Shown piece by piece: positions 8,437 to 16,803 of a DNA stretch of 64,000 bases; position 1 is the first letter of the stretch; each line of letters begins with the position of its first letter. Below the pieces are notes generated by a model. The model had not been told where the DNA came from and made no database searches. It saw only the letters and a program-made list of their open reading frames with translations. This DNA comes from JBBQVS01 sp964250805 (GTDB lineage Bacteria > Chloroflexota > Ktedonobacteria > Ktedonobacterales > Ktedonobacteraceae), in NCBI GenBank assembly GCA_964250805.1, contig CAXUHG010000002.1, positions 1-64,000 of the forward strand, written 5' to 3'. Made by a program: the position numbers and the translations under genes.

Positions 8437-8554
8437 ATCGAAACACTTTTACAATCCTCCCATGAAGGGCAACATATTTTCTTAAAGAGTACGTGTAGTC
8501 GGCCCGGACTCTTAACTTCTGTAAACTATAAAAGCTGGAGTAAAGAAAATAGCT

Positions 8555-9601
8555 CTATCCTTCAGGAATTGAGGCTTTACGCGGTGCTGCACAGGAAGCT
8601 CTGAGAACAAGCGAGGTTGAGAGTTCTACATGGTTTGACTCAAACGATTGCCCAGCAATCAGGCGTAGAAGCGTGGTCGCTGCCATCTTTCCTATCTCGA
8701 CAAGTGGTTGACGAACAGTCGTCAATGGTGGTGACATTTGGGCGGCATACGCGACATCATCAAACCCAATCACACTCATGGCATCTGGGATACGAATGTT
8801 GCGTTGATAGAGTGCCTGATAGACACCAGTCGCCTGTGCATCATTCATGGAAAAAATAGCGGTGGGCGGGTCGGGAAGATTCAGTAACATATATGTCTGT
8901 TTGACACCATCACCTAAGAGGTAGTTTCCTTCGCATATCAAGTTAGAATCTACTGGTATGCCTGCACGTTCCAGAGCTTCGCGGTAGCCTGCTAGACGCG
9001 CACGAGAGGTAGTAAGATGAAGCGGGCCTGTGATAATACCTATGCGACGATGACCGAGGGAAATAAGATATTCAGTGGCAGTGTATCCTCCCAGCCAGAT
9101 CGTTGAGCCGATGGTGGGAAAAGCCGTTGTCGGTTCATTGCGATCACCAATAGCGACGAAGGGCACATGCTGTTCTGTTAGTACGTTCGCAATACCAATA
9201 CGTTCATAAGGGAGTAGGAGCAAAACGCCATCGGTAGATTGATCAAGTAAGCGGCGTAACCAGCGGCGTTCAGCGGCTTCATCCTCGTTCGTGGCGAAAA
9301 CCACAAGGCGATGTCCGCTTTCCTCCAACACCTCCTGCACGCCTTGCATAATGCCAAGATCATAGCCACCTTCCAGGCGCATAATCACCAAGTCAATGAG
9401 TCCAGTTTGTCCCTTGCGTAAATGACGAGCAGCATGATTTTGTACATAGTCATAGCGCTCAATCATTTGTTGGATACGAGTTCGCGTCTCCGCACCTACT
9501 CCTGGCAACTGGTTCAGCACTTTAGAGACCGTTGTTGTGGAAACACCCGCTTCTTTGGCAATCTGAACCATCGTCAAGCGCTTACTCTGCTTTTGCTCCA
9601 T
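8555..9601 (-). CDS. LacI-family regulator of the alpha-glucan locus
   Basis: 348-residue repressor. Residues 8-55 are the LacI helix-turn-helix and hinge (TMVQIAKEAGVSTTTVSKVL), followed by a periplasmic-binding-like effector domain with typical blocks LGHRRIGIITGP, AIFSMNDAQATGVYQ, MSVIGFDD and LTTVRQPLVEIG. It is divergent from the sugar ABC-GH87-GH31 operon across a 530-bp control region with two LacI-type palindromes, one beside its own start. Autoregulation and control of the operon are inferred. It is a paralogue of the LacI gene at 38366-39400, sharing long stretches of the effector domain. Confidence 0.92.
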   Translation of the reverse strand: MEQKQSKRLTMVQIAKEAGVSTTTVSKVLNQLPGVGAETRTRIQQMIERYDYVQNHAARHLRKGQTGLIDLVIMRLEGGYDLGIMQGVQEVLEESGHRLVVFATNEDEAAERRWLRRLLDQSTDGVLLLLPYERIGIANVLTEQHVPFVAIGDRNEPTTAFPTIGSTIWLGGYTATEYLISLGHRRIGIITGPLHLTTSRARLAGYREALERAGIPVDSNLICEGNYLLGDGVKQTYMLLNLPDPPTAIFSMNDAQATGVYQALYQRNIRIPDAMSVIGFDDVAYAAQMSPPLTTVRQPLVEIGKMAATTLLRLIAGQSFESNHVELSTSLVLRASCAAPRKASIPEG

Positions 9602-9627
9602 AGACTTGCACTTTCCTCTTATTTAGG

Positions 9628-9659
9628 GAAACGTTCCCTCTAATTAGAGGGAACGTTTC
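9628..9659. promoter_or_regulatory. 32-bp perfect palindrome holding two LacI-like sites
   Basis: Centred near 9643 and 26 bp upstream of the LacI ATG. Each half contains AAACGTTCCC or its complement, close to the AAACGTTT core of LacI-family operators. Its position suggests autorepression. Confidence 0.7.
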
Positions 9660-9793
9660 TCTGGATGTGTTGTATTGATGGTAGCATATAAGAATTCTCC
9701 TGTCAAACACGCTGCATTGCTTATGCACACAACCTCACTACGTAAGGAAGATGGAATGCAAAAAACGAATTTTTGTCTGTTTTCCTTCATCTC

Positions 9794-9857
9794 TTGACAG
9801 AAACAAGTTTCTAGGTTACAGTTTGTTTAAGAGAATTTAAGGTAAACGTTTACCTTA
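9794..9857 (+). promoter_or_regulatory. Promoter and LacI operator of the ABC-GH87-GH31 operon
   Basis: TTGACA (9794-9799), 17-bp spacer, TACAGT (9817-9822). The perfect 20-bp palindrome TAAGGTAAACGTTTACCTTA (9838-9857) lies just after the predicted start site, a classical repressor roadblock. It shares the AAACGTT core with the palindrome beside the divergent LacI gene. Confidence 0.85.
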
Positions 9858-9885
9858 GTATTTCCCCAAAGGAGGTCTGCCAGCT

Positions 9886-9984
9886 ATGATGCTCATTTCT
9901 TCTCGGCGTTCATTGCAAACTTACTTTCCCATGTATCGAATGCCTTACATTCATCCCTCGTATCTTTGTCCAGCACGCCTGTAA
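9886..9984 (+). CDS. Possible 32-residue leader peptide
   Basis: A short frame MMLISSRRSLQTYFPMYRMP... in the leader of the sugar operon. It has a strong SD AAAGGAGG (9868-9875) ten bases before two tandem ATG codons. It lies between the operator and the SBP gene. No family is recognised. The SD argues that ribosomes load here; a translation-coupled role is inference. Confidence 0.4.
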   Translation: MMLISSRRSLQTYFPMYRMPYIHPSYLCPARL

Positions 9985-10059
9985 TCTCTTTTTCCTTGCG
10001 CTGTTTCTCTAACCGTTGCTAATTTGGAAGGCGAAGGTATTTCCTTCAACTTTGCTACG

Positions 10060-10097
10060 TTATGTTGTCATTTCTCCATAACATACTGACAACATAA
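10060..10097 (+). other. Leader hairpin before the SBP gene
   Basis: Perfect 11-bp arms TTATGTTGTCA / TGACAACATAA with a 16-nt loop, 24 bp upstream of the SBP SD. No T-tract follows, so it is probably an mRNA stability or binding element, not a terminator. Confidence 0.5.
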
Positions 10098-10134
10098 TAA
10101 GCTGTCCTATGTACGTTTTTAAGGAGGTCGCTTC

Positions 10135-11520
10135 ATGGACATGACATCAAAAGGCACAGAAGTATTTAATCGACGAAGCTTATTGCAGCGAGGTGCTGCG
10201 ATAGGTGTAGGTCTCATTGGCTTGGAGACATTGGTTGCCTGTGAGTCAACAAACACCACCACAACAAGCAGCAGTACGATGACGGCAACGGTGAATACAC
10301 TACCGCCCTCCAGCAATCCAGGTGCCATTTACGTATTCAATCAGGTTGTCAAACAATTTGAGCAGTCACATCCCAATGAGAAGATTGTTGGGAAAAATGA
10401 CCCATATGATCCCACAACCTTCCTAGCAAGACTTGCAGCAGGTCAAGCAGAGGATGCTACGCAGAGCTATTTTACGGAGCCGCAGCTCCTTATAAAGAAG
10501 CACGCGCTGGCTGATGTCAGCAGCCTCATCAAAGGCTGGCAATACTTTAGTAGCTACAATCCAGATGTTGCCGCAATAGCAACCGACGCCGCGACAGGAA
10601 AAATCTATGGTGTTCCTCAGAATGCCTATGGACTCGGCGTTTTTTACAATCGCGCCATGTTCAAGGCCGCTGGACTCGACCCTGACAAGCCCCCGACCAC
10701 ATGGGACGATTTTCGTACTTATGCAAAGAAGTTGACGACATCATCTGTAGCGGGCTTTGCAGAGACGAGTAGCTCGAATCAGGGCGGTTGGCACTTCACG
10801 AACTGGATGTATACGGCAGGTGGCGATATGCAGTCGGATGACGGCACGAAAGCACTTTTCAATAGCGACAAAGGCGTGAGTGTATTGCAATTGCTCAAGG
10901 ATATGCGCTTCACCGACCAGTCTATGACGAAGCAGCAGTTGTTCACACAGGCCGATACGCTACAATTGCTAGCGACTAACAAGGTGGCGATGGTGATTAT
11001 GGCACCAGATCAACTGAACGCCCTGAAGACGCAGTATCAGGCAGATATGAATAATTTCGGCATTGGACCGATGCCGCAAAACGGTGGCAACGCTGCACTG
11101 ACGGGTGGCAACATTTTCGTTTTCAATCCTAAGTCTTCGCGTGACGCTATCAAGGCCGCATTTGATTATGTCATCTATTCCAACTTTGACCTGAATGTCG
11201 TAGAGAATAGCTTGGCATTACAAGCCTCTTCCGGGCAGGTGGCAGGTGCCCCCACCAATGTCCTCTTTATTGGCGAATTTCAGCAGAAACTTAACGCCCT
11301 GAACACCAAATATGCGAACGTGCCACTGCAAAACTACGCGACCTTCACTAATGCACAGGTGAAGCTGCGCCCTGAGCCACGCAATCAGACGCAGAAAATG
11401 TATGCCGCCCTCGATCCGGTAGTGCAGGCGGTCTTGACTAATCACGGAGCTGATCCAAAAGCACTGCTCGATCAGGCCGCACAGCAGTTCCAGCAGGTAC
11501 TCGATTCGTCCGCCTCCTAG
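10135..11520 (+). CDS. Sugar ABC transporter substrate-binding lipoprotein (family 1)
   Basis: 461 residues. The N-terminus RRSLLQRGAAIGVGLIGLET ends in the lipobox LVAC near residue 34, so the mature protein should be lipid-anchored; the twin Arg could indicate Tat export. A Thr/Ser-rich stretch follows, then a two-lobe MalE-like fold with AAGLDPDKPPTTWDDF and GGNIFVFNPKSSRDAIKAAF typical of oligosaccharide binders. SD AAGGAGG sits 8 bp before ATG. First structural gene of a unit with two permeases, GH87 and GH31, so the ligand is probably an alpha-gluco-oligosaccharide such as those released from alpha-1,3-glucan. No ATPase is encoded nearby, so a shared MsmX-like ATPase is expected. Confidence 0.9.
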   Translation: MDMTSKGTEVFNRRSLLQRGAAIGVGLIGLETLVACESTNTTTTSSSTMTATVNTLPPSSNPGAIYVFNQVVKQFEQSHPNEKIVGKNDPYDPTTFLARLAAGQAEDATQSYFTEPQLLIKKHALADVSSLIKGWQYFSSYNPDVAAIATDAATGKIYGVPQNAYGLGVFYNRAMFKAAGLDPDKPPTTWDDFRTYAKKLTTSSVAGFAETSSSNQGGWHFTNWMYTAGGDMQSDDGTKALFNSDKGVSVLQLLKDMRFTDQSMTKQQLFTQADTLQLLATNKVAMVIMAPDQLNALKTQYQADMNNFGIGPMPQNGGNAALTGGNIFVFNPKSSRDAIKAAFDYVIYSNFDLNVVENSLALQASSGQVAGAPTNVLFIGEFQQKLNALNTKYANVPLQNYATFTNAQVKLRPEPRNQTQKMYAALDPVVQAVLTNHGADPKALLDQAAQQFQQVLDSSAS

Positions 11521-11623
11521 AGAAGAGGGAGACGTGAATCGTCTCTCTGGTGTTTTCTCTAAGACATCTATAAGAGATGATTCACGTCGTCGGACAACCT
11601 ATACTCAGAAGGAGTTATCTTCT

Positions 11624-12613
11624 ATGGAACTCTCATCTCCTACCGTATCGCCTGTGAAAGCGGTGTCGTCTCAATCGGTGCTGGAAGACAAAAGAGATGA
11701 CGCACCACTGCGAACCAAATTTCGGACTTCGCGCAAAGCGCGGATTGCACTGCGGCGCAGTCTCAGTGGCTATCTTTTTCTCTTGCCTGCGCTGTTTATC
11801 TTTGCGCTCTTCGTCTGGTACCCTGTTGTACTTGGTATTTTGATGAGCTTTCAAAGCGTTGACCTGATTAACCCCTCTATGTGGATAGGGTGGGCAAACT
11901 ATCATGCAGTATTCGCGGATCCACTTTTCGCTATTGCATGGCGCAATACGCTGGCGTTCACCGGCTACGCACTGCTCTTTGGCTACGTTGTGCCGCTCAT
12001 CCTTGCTCTGGTCATCAATGAGATGCGTCATGGCAAAGGCTTTTTCCGTCTCGCCTTTTACATACCAGTGATGTTGCCGCCAATTGTTACGGTCTTTCTG
12101 TGGCGTTGGATTTACAATCCCGATTCGGGTCTGTTGAATGCTCTACTCAACCTTGTTCATCTTCCTGGTGGCCTCTGGTTGGAGACGCCGAGTAGCGCGT
12201 TGCCTGCCCTTGTCGTCATTGCGACATGGAGCGGGGCCGGAACCTCTATGTTGATTTATCTTGCTGCTCTTCAGGGTGTACCCGCGACACTATATGAGGC
12301 TGCGGAGATTGATGGAGCGAGTATCTGGCGTCGGCTCTGGCATGTAGCACTACCAACTATTCGTCCAATTCTACTGCTGATGCTTGTACTGCAGATTATC
12401 AGTACCATGCAGGTCTTTATTGAACCCTTTACCGTGACCAACGGCGGGCCACAGAATGCAACGATGAGTGTTCTACTGCTGATCTACAACTATGCATTCC
12501 AACAGGCAGATTTTGGCGGAGCCAGTGCAATAGGCGTTCTGCTATTCCTGGTACTTGCTCTATTTGCGCTCATCTATATGCGGATGACGAATCGTTTGAT
12601 GCAAGGAGACTAA
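11624..12613 (+). CDS. Sugar ABC permease, MalF/UgpA type
   Basis: 329 residues from ATG 11624 (SD AAGGAG 9-10 bp upstream). A GTG at 11534 in the same frame would add 30 residues lacking resemblance to permeases. Six hydrophobic helices begin at SLSGYLFLLPALFIFALF. The EAA loop for ATPase contact reads LYEAAEIDGASIWRRLWHVALP near residue 220. It forms the membrane channel with the next gene, starting 4 bp after this stop. Confidence 0.9.
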   Translation: MELSSPTVSPVKAVSSQSVLEDKRDDAPLRTKFRTSRKARIALRRSLSGYLFLLPALFIFALFVWYPVVLGILMSFQSVDLINPSMWIGWANYHAVFADPLFAIAWRNTLAFTGYALLFGYVVPLILALVINEMRHGKGFFRLAFYIPVMLPPIVTVFLWRWIYNPDSGLLNALLNLVHLPGGLWLETPSSALPALVVIATWSGAGTSMLIYLAALQGVPATLYEAAEIDGASIWRRLWHVALPTIRPILLLMLVLQIISTMQVFIEPFTVTNGGPQNATMSVLLLIYNYAFQQADFGGASAIGVLLFLVLALFALIYMRMTNRLMQGD

Positions 12614-12616
12614 GCG

Positions 12617-13576
12617 ATGGCTCTTACTTCACAGGATGTACAAGAGGATATCCAAATTTCGACTAAAAAGAGTCGGCGACAACGCGAGCAAACCGAGGAA
12701 GAACGCACATTGGTTTCACCAATTGTGCTGAGGCGTCCCGTCGGACGCGTTATCTACTGGACAGTTCTCGCATTATTGCTTGTGTCTACCTTGATTACCA
12801 TTGGTCCCATTTACTGGATGTTCAGTGGTGCCCTGAAGTCAAGCATTGAGATTTTCCAATCTCCACCGACGTTCTGGCCTCTTCATCCACAATGGCTCAA
12901 TTATGTCAACGCGTGGAACATTCTGAATTTCCCGCTCTACTTCAAAAATACGCTGGTGCTAGCTGCTGGTGCTGTTGTTTTGCAGATTATAGTATCGGCT
13001 ACTGCGGCCTACTCGCTCTCGAAGTTGCGACCTGTGGGCAAGAACGTTATCCAGTTCGGTTTTTTCTGCACATTGATGGTGCCGCCTGTCGTCTATCTGA
13101 TTCCGCAATTCGTCAATATTAGCGATCTCCCCTTCATTCATGTGTCGCTGTTCAACTCCTGGGCTGGCGTCTGGCTGCCAGAAGCTGCTAGTGCGTTTAA
13201 TATCCTGGTGCTGAAAAGCTTCTTTGATAGCATTCCTAGCGAACTGACAGATGCTGCACGTCTGGATGGTGCAAACGCGTGGCAACTCTTCACACGAATT
13301 ATTCTTCCCCTTTCGCGTCCCGCGCTGGCGGTAATCACAATTTTTACCATTATTGCCTCCTGGAAGGATTTCCTCTGGCCTTTGCTGGTGCTGGCGAACG
13401 ATGATGTTCAACCCCTTATTGTTTCCCTGTACCATCAATCGGCTGAACACTCGAACCTTCCGTTTACCTATCTCGTGGCGGGACTTATGCTCGCCAGTAT
13501 TCCGCCGATTCTGCTCTTTCTGCTATTCCAACGGCAGATTATGCGTGGAATCAATTTAACTGGTCTCAAGGGTTAA
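12617..13576 (+). CDS. Sugar ABC permease, MalG/UgpE type
   Basis: 319 residues. A charged cytoplasmic N-terminus (KKSRRQREQTEEERT) precedes six hydrophobic helices. The EAA loop reads ELTDAARLDGANAWQLFTRI near residue 212, and the C-terminus ends QRQIMRGINLTGLKG, the usual ending of this family. It partners the upstream permease and lipoprotein. The gap to the GH87 gene is only 106 bp with no terminator seen, so transcription probably continues into it. Confidence 0.92.
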   Translation: MALTSQDVQEDIQISTKKSRRQREQTEEERTLVSPIVLRRPVGRVIYWTVLALLLVSTLITIGPIYWMFSGALKSSIEIFQSPPTFWPLHPQWLNYVNAWNILNFPLYFKNTLVLAAGAVVLQIIVSATAAYSLSKLRPVGKNVIQFGFFCTLMVPPVVYLIPQFVNISDLPFIHVSLFNSWAGVWLPEAASAFNILVLKSFFDSIPSELTDAARLDGANAWQLFTRIILPLSRPALAVITIFTIIASWKDFLWPLLVLANDDVQPLIVSLYHQSAEHSNLPFTYLVAGLMLASIPPILLFLLFQRQIMRGINLTGLKG

Positions 13577-13682
13577 GTTTCAATGTCGTTTTAGTGTGTC
13601 TCCTGTACATTGACGTACCGATTCATACCGCGTCACAGGCTGGCGGTATGCGATAGAACAGAAGCCTGGAAAGGACTTTGCA

Positions 13683-16610
13683 ATGCATAATGCAGAGAGT
13701 AAAAAGCGAAGGATATTGCTCGCGGTATGTGTCGCTTGCCTTCTTGTCATCAGTTCCTTTGGGGCAATCGTCACATTTCCTCGTCTGACGTATGCCCAGA
13801 ACATGACACATTCGCTCATTCCTGCCAAGAGCAAAACGAAACCCAATAGCGCAAGCACCAATGCAGGTGCTACACTTCCCTATGTCGAGTTGGAAGCTTC
13901 CAACGCCAGCACCAATGGTACTGTCGTCGGCCCCGACTATCAACTGGGAGACCTAGCCTCCGACGCTGTAGATCGCACAATTGTCCAGTTGACGCAAGGG
14001 AAATACGTCCAATTCACCCTGCCTCAGGCCGCCAACTCGATCAACCTGCGCTACAGCATTCCAGACTCTGCTAGCGGGGGGGGCATCAACGCATCGCTCA
14101 GTATCTATATCAATGGAGTAAAACAGGCAAACGACCTGCAACTCACCTCAAAATATAGCTGGGTGTATGGGCAACCAAGCTTTTCAGATTGTAATGCGAA
14201 CGACTGGTCAAATACTCCTGGTGGCACAGCGCATCATCAATTTGATGAGGTGCATGCACTGTTGCCGCAGATGGCTGCAGGTAGCACGGTGAAATTGCAG
14301 GTCGATGGCGAAAACACCGCTTCATCGTATGCCATTGATGTCGCTGACTTTCAACAAGTAGCGGCACCGCTATCCGAGCCAGCAGGCTACATCTCAGTCA
14401 CCGACTCACCCTATAACGCTGATCCAAAAGGTGTGACAGACTCTACCACTGCCATTCAGAACGCCGTCAATGCAGGTTCGGCTCAAGGTAAGGGTGTGTG
14501 GATTCCACAGGGTACGTATCTAGTCACCAGTCACATACTCGTCAATAATGTCACGCTGACGGGTGCGGGTCCGTGGTACTCGGTACTCGGTGGTGCCCCT
14601 ATTGGTACTGGCACAGGTGTTGGCGTCTATGGAAATGATACCTATGACGGCAACCCCAGTGCTAACGTCAACCTGTCGAATTTTGCCGTTGAGGGACAGA
14701 TTACCAATCGCGTTGACTGTCTACAAGACAACGGTATTGGTGGCTCACTGAACAACTCAACCATTTCCAACGTCTGGATCGAACACACTAAGGTCGGCAT
14801 GTGGTTCGACGGACCATTTAGCGGCCTGAAAATCACTGGTAGCCGCATCGACAGTACACTTGCTGATGGCATCAACTTCCATCGCAACATCACCAACTCT
14901 AGCGTCTCGCAAACGGTGATACGCGGCACAGGTGATGATGGCCTCGCCATGTGGTCGGCTAGCGACAATGTGCCAGCAACCGGAGATAGCAACGATAGCT
15001 TCGATTCAAACACGGTGCAGTCGCCCTACCTAGCCAATGGCATTGCTCTCTATGGCGGCAATGGAAACTCCGTCACCAACAATCTCGTCACCGACTCGCA
15101 GTATCGTGGTGGTGGCATCATGCTGGATTACGAAGATTTCGGCAATTCAACGGTACCCTTTAGCGGCACCACTACCATCTCGAACAACACAATTCAGTAC
15201 ACAGGCGGTTTCGGAGATCAGGGCATTCAACAGTTTGGTGCGCTGATGTTCTGGGCGGACACTGGCTCCATCAATGCACCCTTTACCGTTTCAGGAGATG
15301 AGATCGACAACAGTCAATATGCAGCAATCTCGTTTGATGGTGGCAATCCCATTAGCAACATCGCCCTGAGCAACATCAACATTAGTGGTGCTGAGTTCGC
15401 ATTTTCCAATAAGGTGAACACTGTAACGGGTTCAGCCAGTTATGTGACAGCTAGCGGCTTGACGGTGGGAGGATTAGAGAGTTGTGAGGGTCCACAATCG
15501 TGGAATATAACGCTGGGTCCAGGCAACTCTGGCTGGAGTTCGACATCGCAGACCTGTGGCTTCCCAACCGGAACACCGACGCCAGCACCGACGACACCTC
15601 CGGTAACGCCAACGACACCACCCATAACGCCGACATCAACACCAACGCCGCCGCCCCCGCCAACGGGAACGTTGATAACCGCGATCAATGCTGGTGGTGG
15701 ACCGTCGGGTAACTTTGTCGCCGATACCGACTACAATCAGGGCAACACCTATAGCGATACCTCCACCTCGATTGATACCAGTGGCGTGAGCAATCCCGCG
15801 CCACAGGCCGTCTACCAGACTGTTCGCTGGAACAGCTCGTTTACCTACACTATTCCAGGCTTGACGGCTGGGAAAGCGTATACTGTGCGGCTCGACTGGG
15901 CGGAGTTGACCTTCCAATATGCAGGAGCACGCGTCTTTAATGTAGCAATCAATGGAAGTTCCGTTTTGAGCAACTTCGACGTGTATGCTATAGTAGGCTA
16001 TAAGAAGGCTCTGGCAAAGTCGTTCAACGTGACCGCTAATGGTAGTGGGCAGATCGTCATCGCATTCTCACAAGCAGGAGCCGACAATCCATTTATCAAT
16101 GGCATCGAAGTCTGGGACCCTGCTGGCGGTCCTACCCCAACACCCACGCCGACAAAGACGTTGGTCAAAGCTATTAACGCTGGCGGCGGTGCAACCGGAA
16201 ATTTCGTTGCTGACACTGGCTACAACCAGGGCAACAGTTATAGCGATACTTCCACCTCGATTAACACGAGTGGCGTGAGCAATCCAGCACCACAGGCCGT
16301 TTACCAGACCTGTCGTTGGAACAGTTCGTTTACCTACACTCTGACAGGGTTGACCGCAGGCAAGTCCTACACGTTGCAACTTGACTGGGCGGAATTGACC
16401 TTCCAGGCAAGCGGGCAACGAGTGTTCAATGTGGCAGTCAATAGCAACTCCGTGCTGAGTAACTTCGATGTCTACGCGAATGCAGGCTATAAAACTGCTC
16501 TGGCAAGGCAGTTTTCTGTCACCGCCAATAGCAGTGGACAGATCGTCATCGCCTTTACACAGGCAGGCGCGGATAATCCCTTTATCAATGGCATCGAGAT
16601 TTACGCTTGA
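13683..16610 (+). CDS. Secreted GH87 alpha-1,3-glucanase (mycodextranase type) with two malectin-like modules
   Basis: 975 residues. Signal peptide at 1-39 (cleavage after TYAQ). Residues about 58-225 form a beta-sandwich CBM-like domain (YVELEASNASTNG... to VADFQQV). Residues about 235-610 are a right-handed beta-helix with GH87 blocks GVWIPQGTYLVTSHI, ISNVWIEHTKVGMWFDGPF and D395-G-INFH...TGD418-D419-GLAMW. The three Asp are spaced 23 and 24 residues apart, as I recall for the catalytic triad of GH87 glucanases. A Thr/Pro linker (about 630-658) leads to two malectin-like modules (663-812 and 829-974) joined by a second short linker. It is expected to cut fungal or bacterial alpha-1,3-glucan outside the cell. 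SD AAAGGA. Same operon as the sugar ABC genes. Confidence 0.85.
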   Translation: MHNAESKKRRILLAVCVACLLVISSFGAIVTFPRLTYAQNMTHSLIPAKSKTKPNSASTNAGATLPYVELEASNASTNGTVVGPDYQLGDLASDAVDRTIVQLTQGKYVQFTLPQAANSINLRYSIPDSASGGGINASLSIYINGVKQANDLQLTSKYSWVYGQPSFSDCNANDWSNTPGGTAHHQFDEVHALLPQMAAGSTVKLQVDGENTASSYAIDVADFQQVAAPLSEPAGYISVTDSPYNADPKGVTDSTTAIQNAVNAGSAQGKGVWIPQGTYLVTSHILVNNVTLTGAGPWYSVLGGAPIGTGTGVGVYGNDTYDGNPSANVNLSNFAVEGQITNRVDCLQDNGIGGSLNNSTISNVWIEHTKVGMWFDGPFSGLKITGSRIDSTLADGINFHRNITNSSVSQTVIRGTGDDGLAMWSASDNVPATGDSNDSFDSNTVQSPYLANGIALYGGNGNSVTNNLVTDSQYRGGGIMLDYEDFGNSTVPFSGTTTISNNTIQYTGGFGDQGIQQFGALMFWADTGSINAPFTVSGDEIDNSQYAAISFDGGNPISNIALSNINISGAEFAFSNKVNTVTGSASYVTASGLTVGGLESCEGPQSWNITLGPGNSGWSSTSQTCGFPTGTPTPAPTTPPVTPTTPPITPTSTPTPPPPPTGTLITAINAGGGPSGNFVADTDYNQGNTYSDTSTSIDTSGVSNPAPQAVYQTVRWNSSFTYTIPGLTAGKAYTVRLDWAELTFQYAGARVFNVAINGSSVLSNFDVYAIVGYKKALAKSFNVTANGSGQIVIAFSQAGADNPFINGIEVWDPAGGPTPTPTPTKTLVKAINAGGGATGNFVADTGYNQGNSYSDTSTSINTSGVSNPAPQAVYQTCRWNSSFTYTLTGLTAGKSYTLQLDWAELTFQASGQRVFNVAVNSNSVLSNFDVYANAGYKTALARQFSVTANSSGQIVIAFTQAGADNPFINGIEIYA

Positions 16611-16681
16611 CCATTTAATCCTCTTGTGACGATTTCGTAAGGCAAATGTTGATGTTTGGGGCTAGGACGGAAGGGACCAGA

Positions 16682-16768
16682 ACGCCCGCAAGGGGAACGC
16701 CCCTCCCATACACGAACTCGTTCCATGACCGTCATCGTAGTATGGGAGGGGCGTTCCCCTTGGGCGCC
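16682..16768. repeat. Dispersed inverted repeat element, family B copy 1
   Basis: Near-perfect arms 16682-16710 and 16741-16768 around a 30-bp loop. Each arm contains CGCAAGGGGAACGCCCCTCC, or its complement with CCCC, so it can also fold internally around a GCAA loop. Same family as 50746-50826. It lies between GH87 and GH31 genes and could act as a stabilising or attenuating intercistronic stem. Confidence 0.8.
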
Positions 16769-16803
16769 CTTGCCTCACCTGTTTTTGAAAGGACTTCCTC
16801 GTT

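Noticed and set aside
8170..8604. Proline-rich frames on both strands at the first gap
   Set aside because: They are translations of poly-G/poly-C tracts around the N run.
12959..13450. 163-codon frame antisense to the MalG-type permease
   Set aside because: Shadow of the permease gene; composition is not protein-like.
15580..15660. Tandem DNA repeat
   Set aside because: It encodes the Thr/Pro linker of the GH87 protein; the repetition follows from codon composition. The same holds for 29390-29460, 31897-31955 and 37765-37820.
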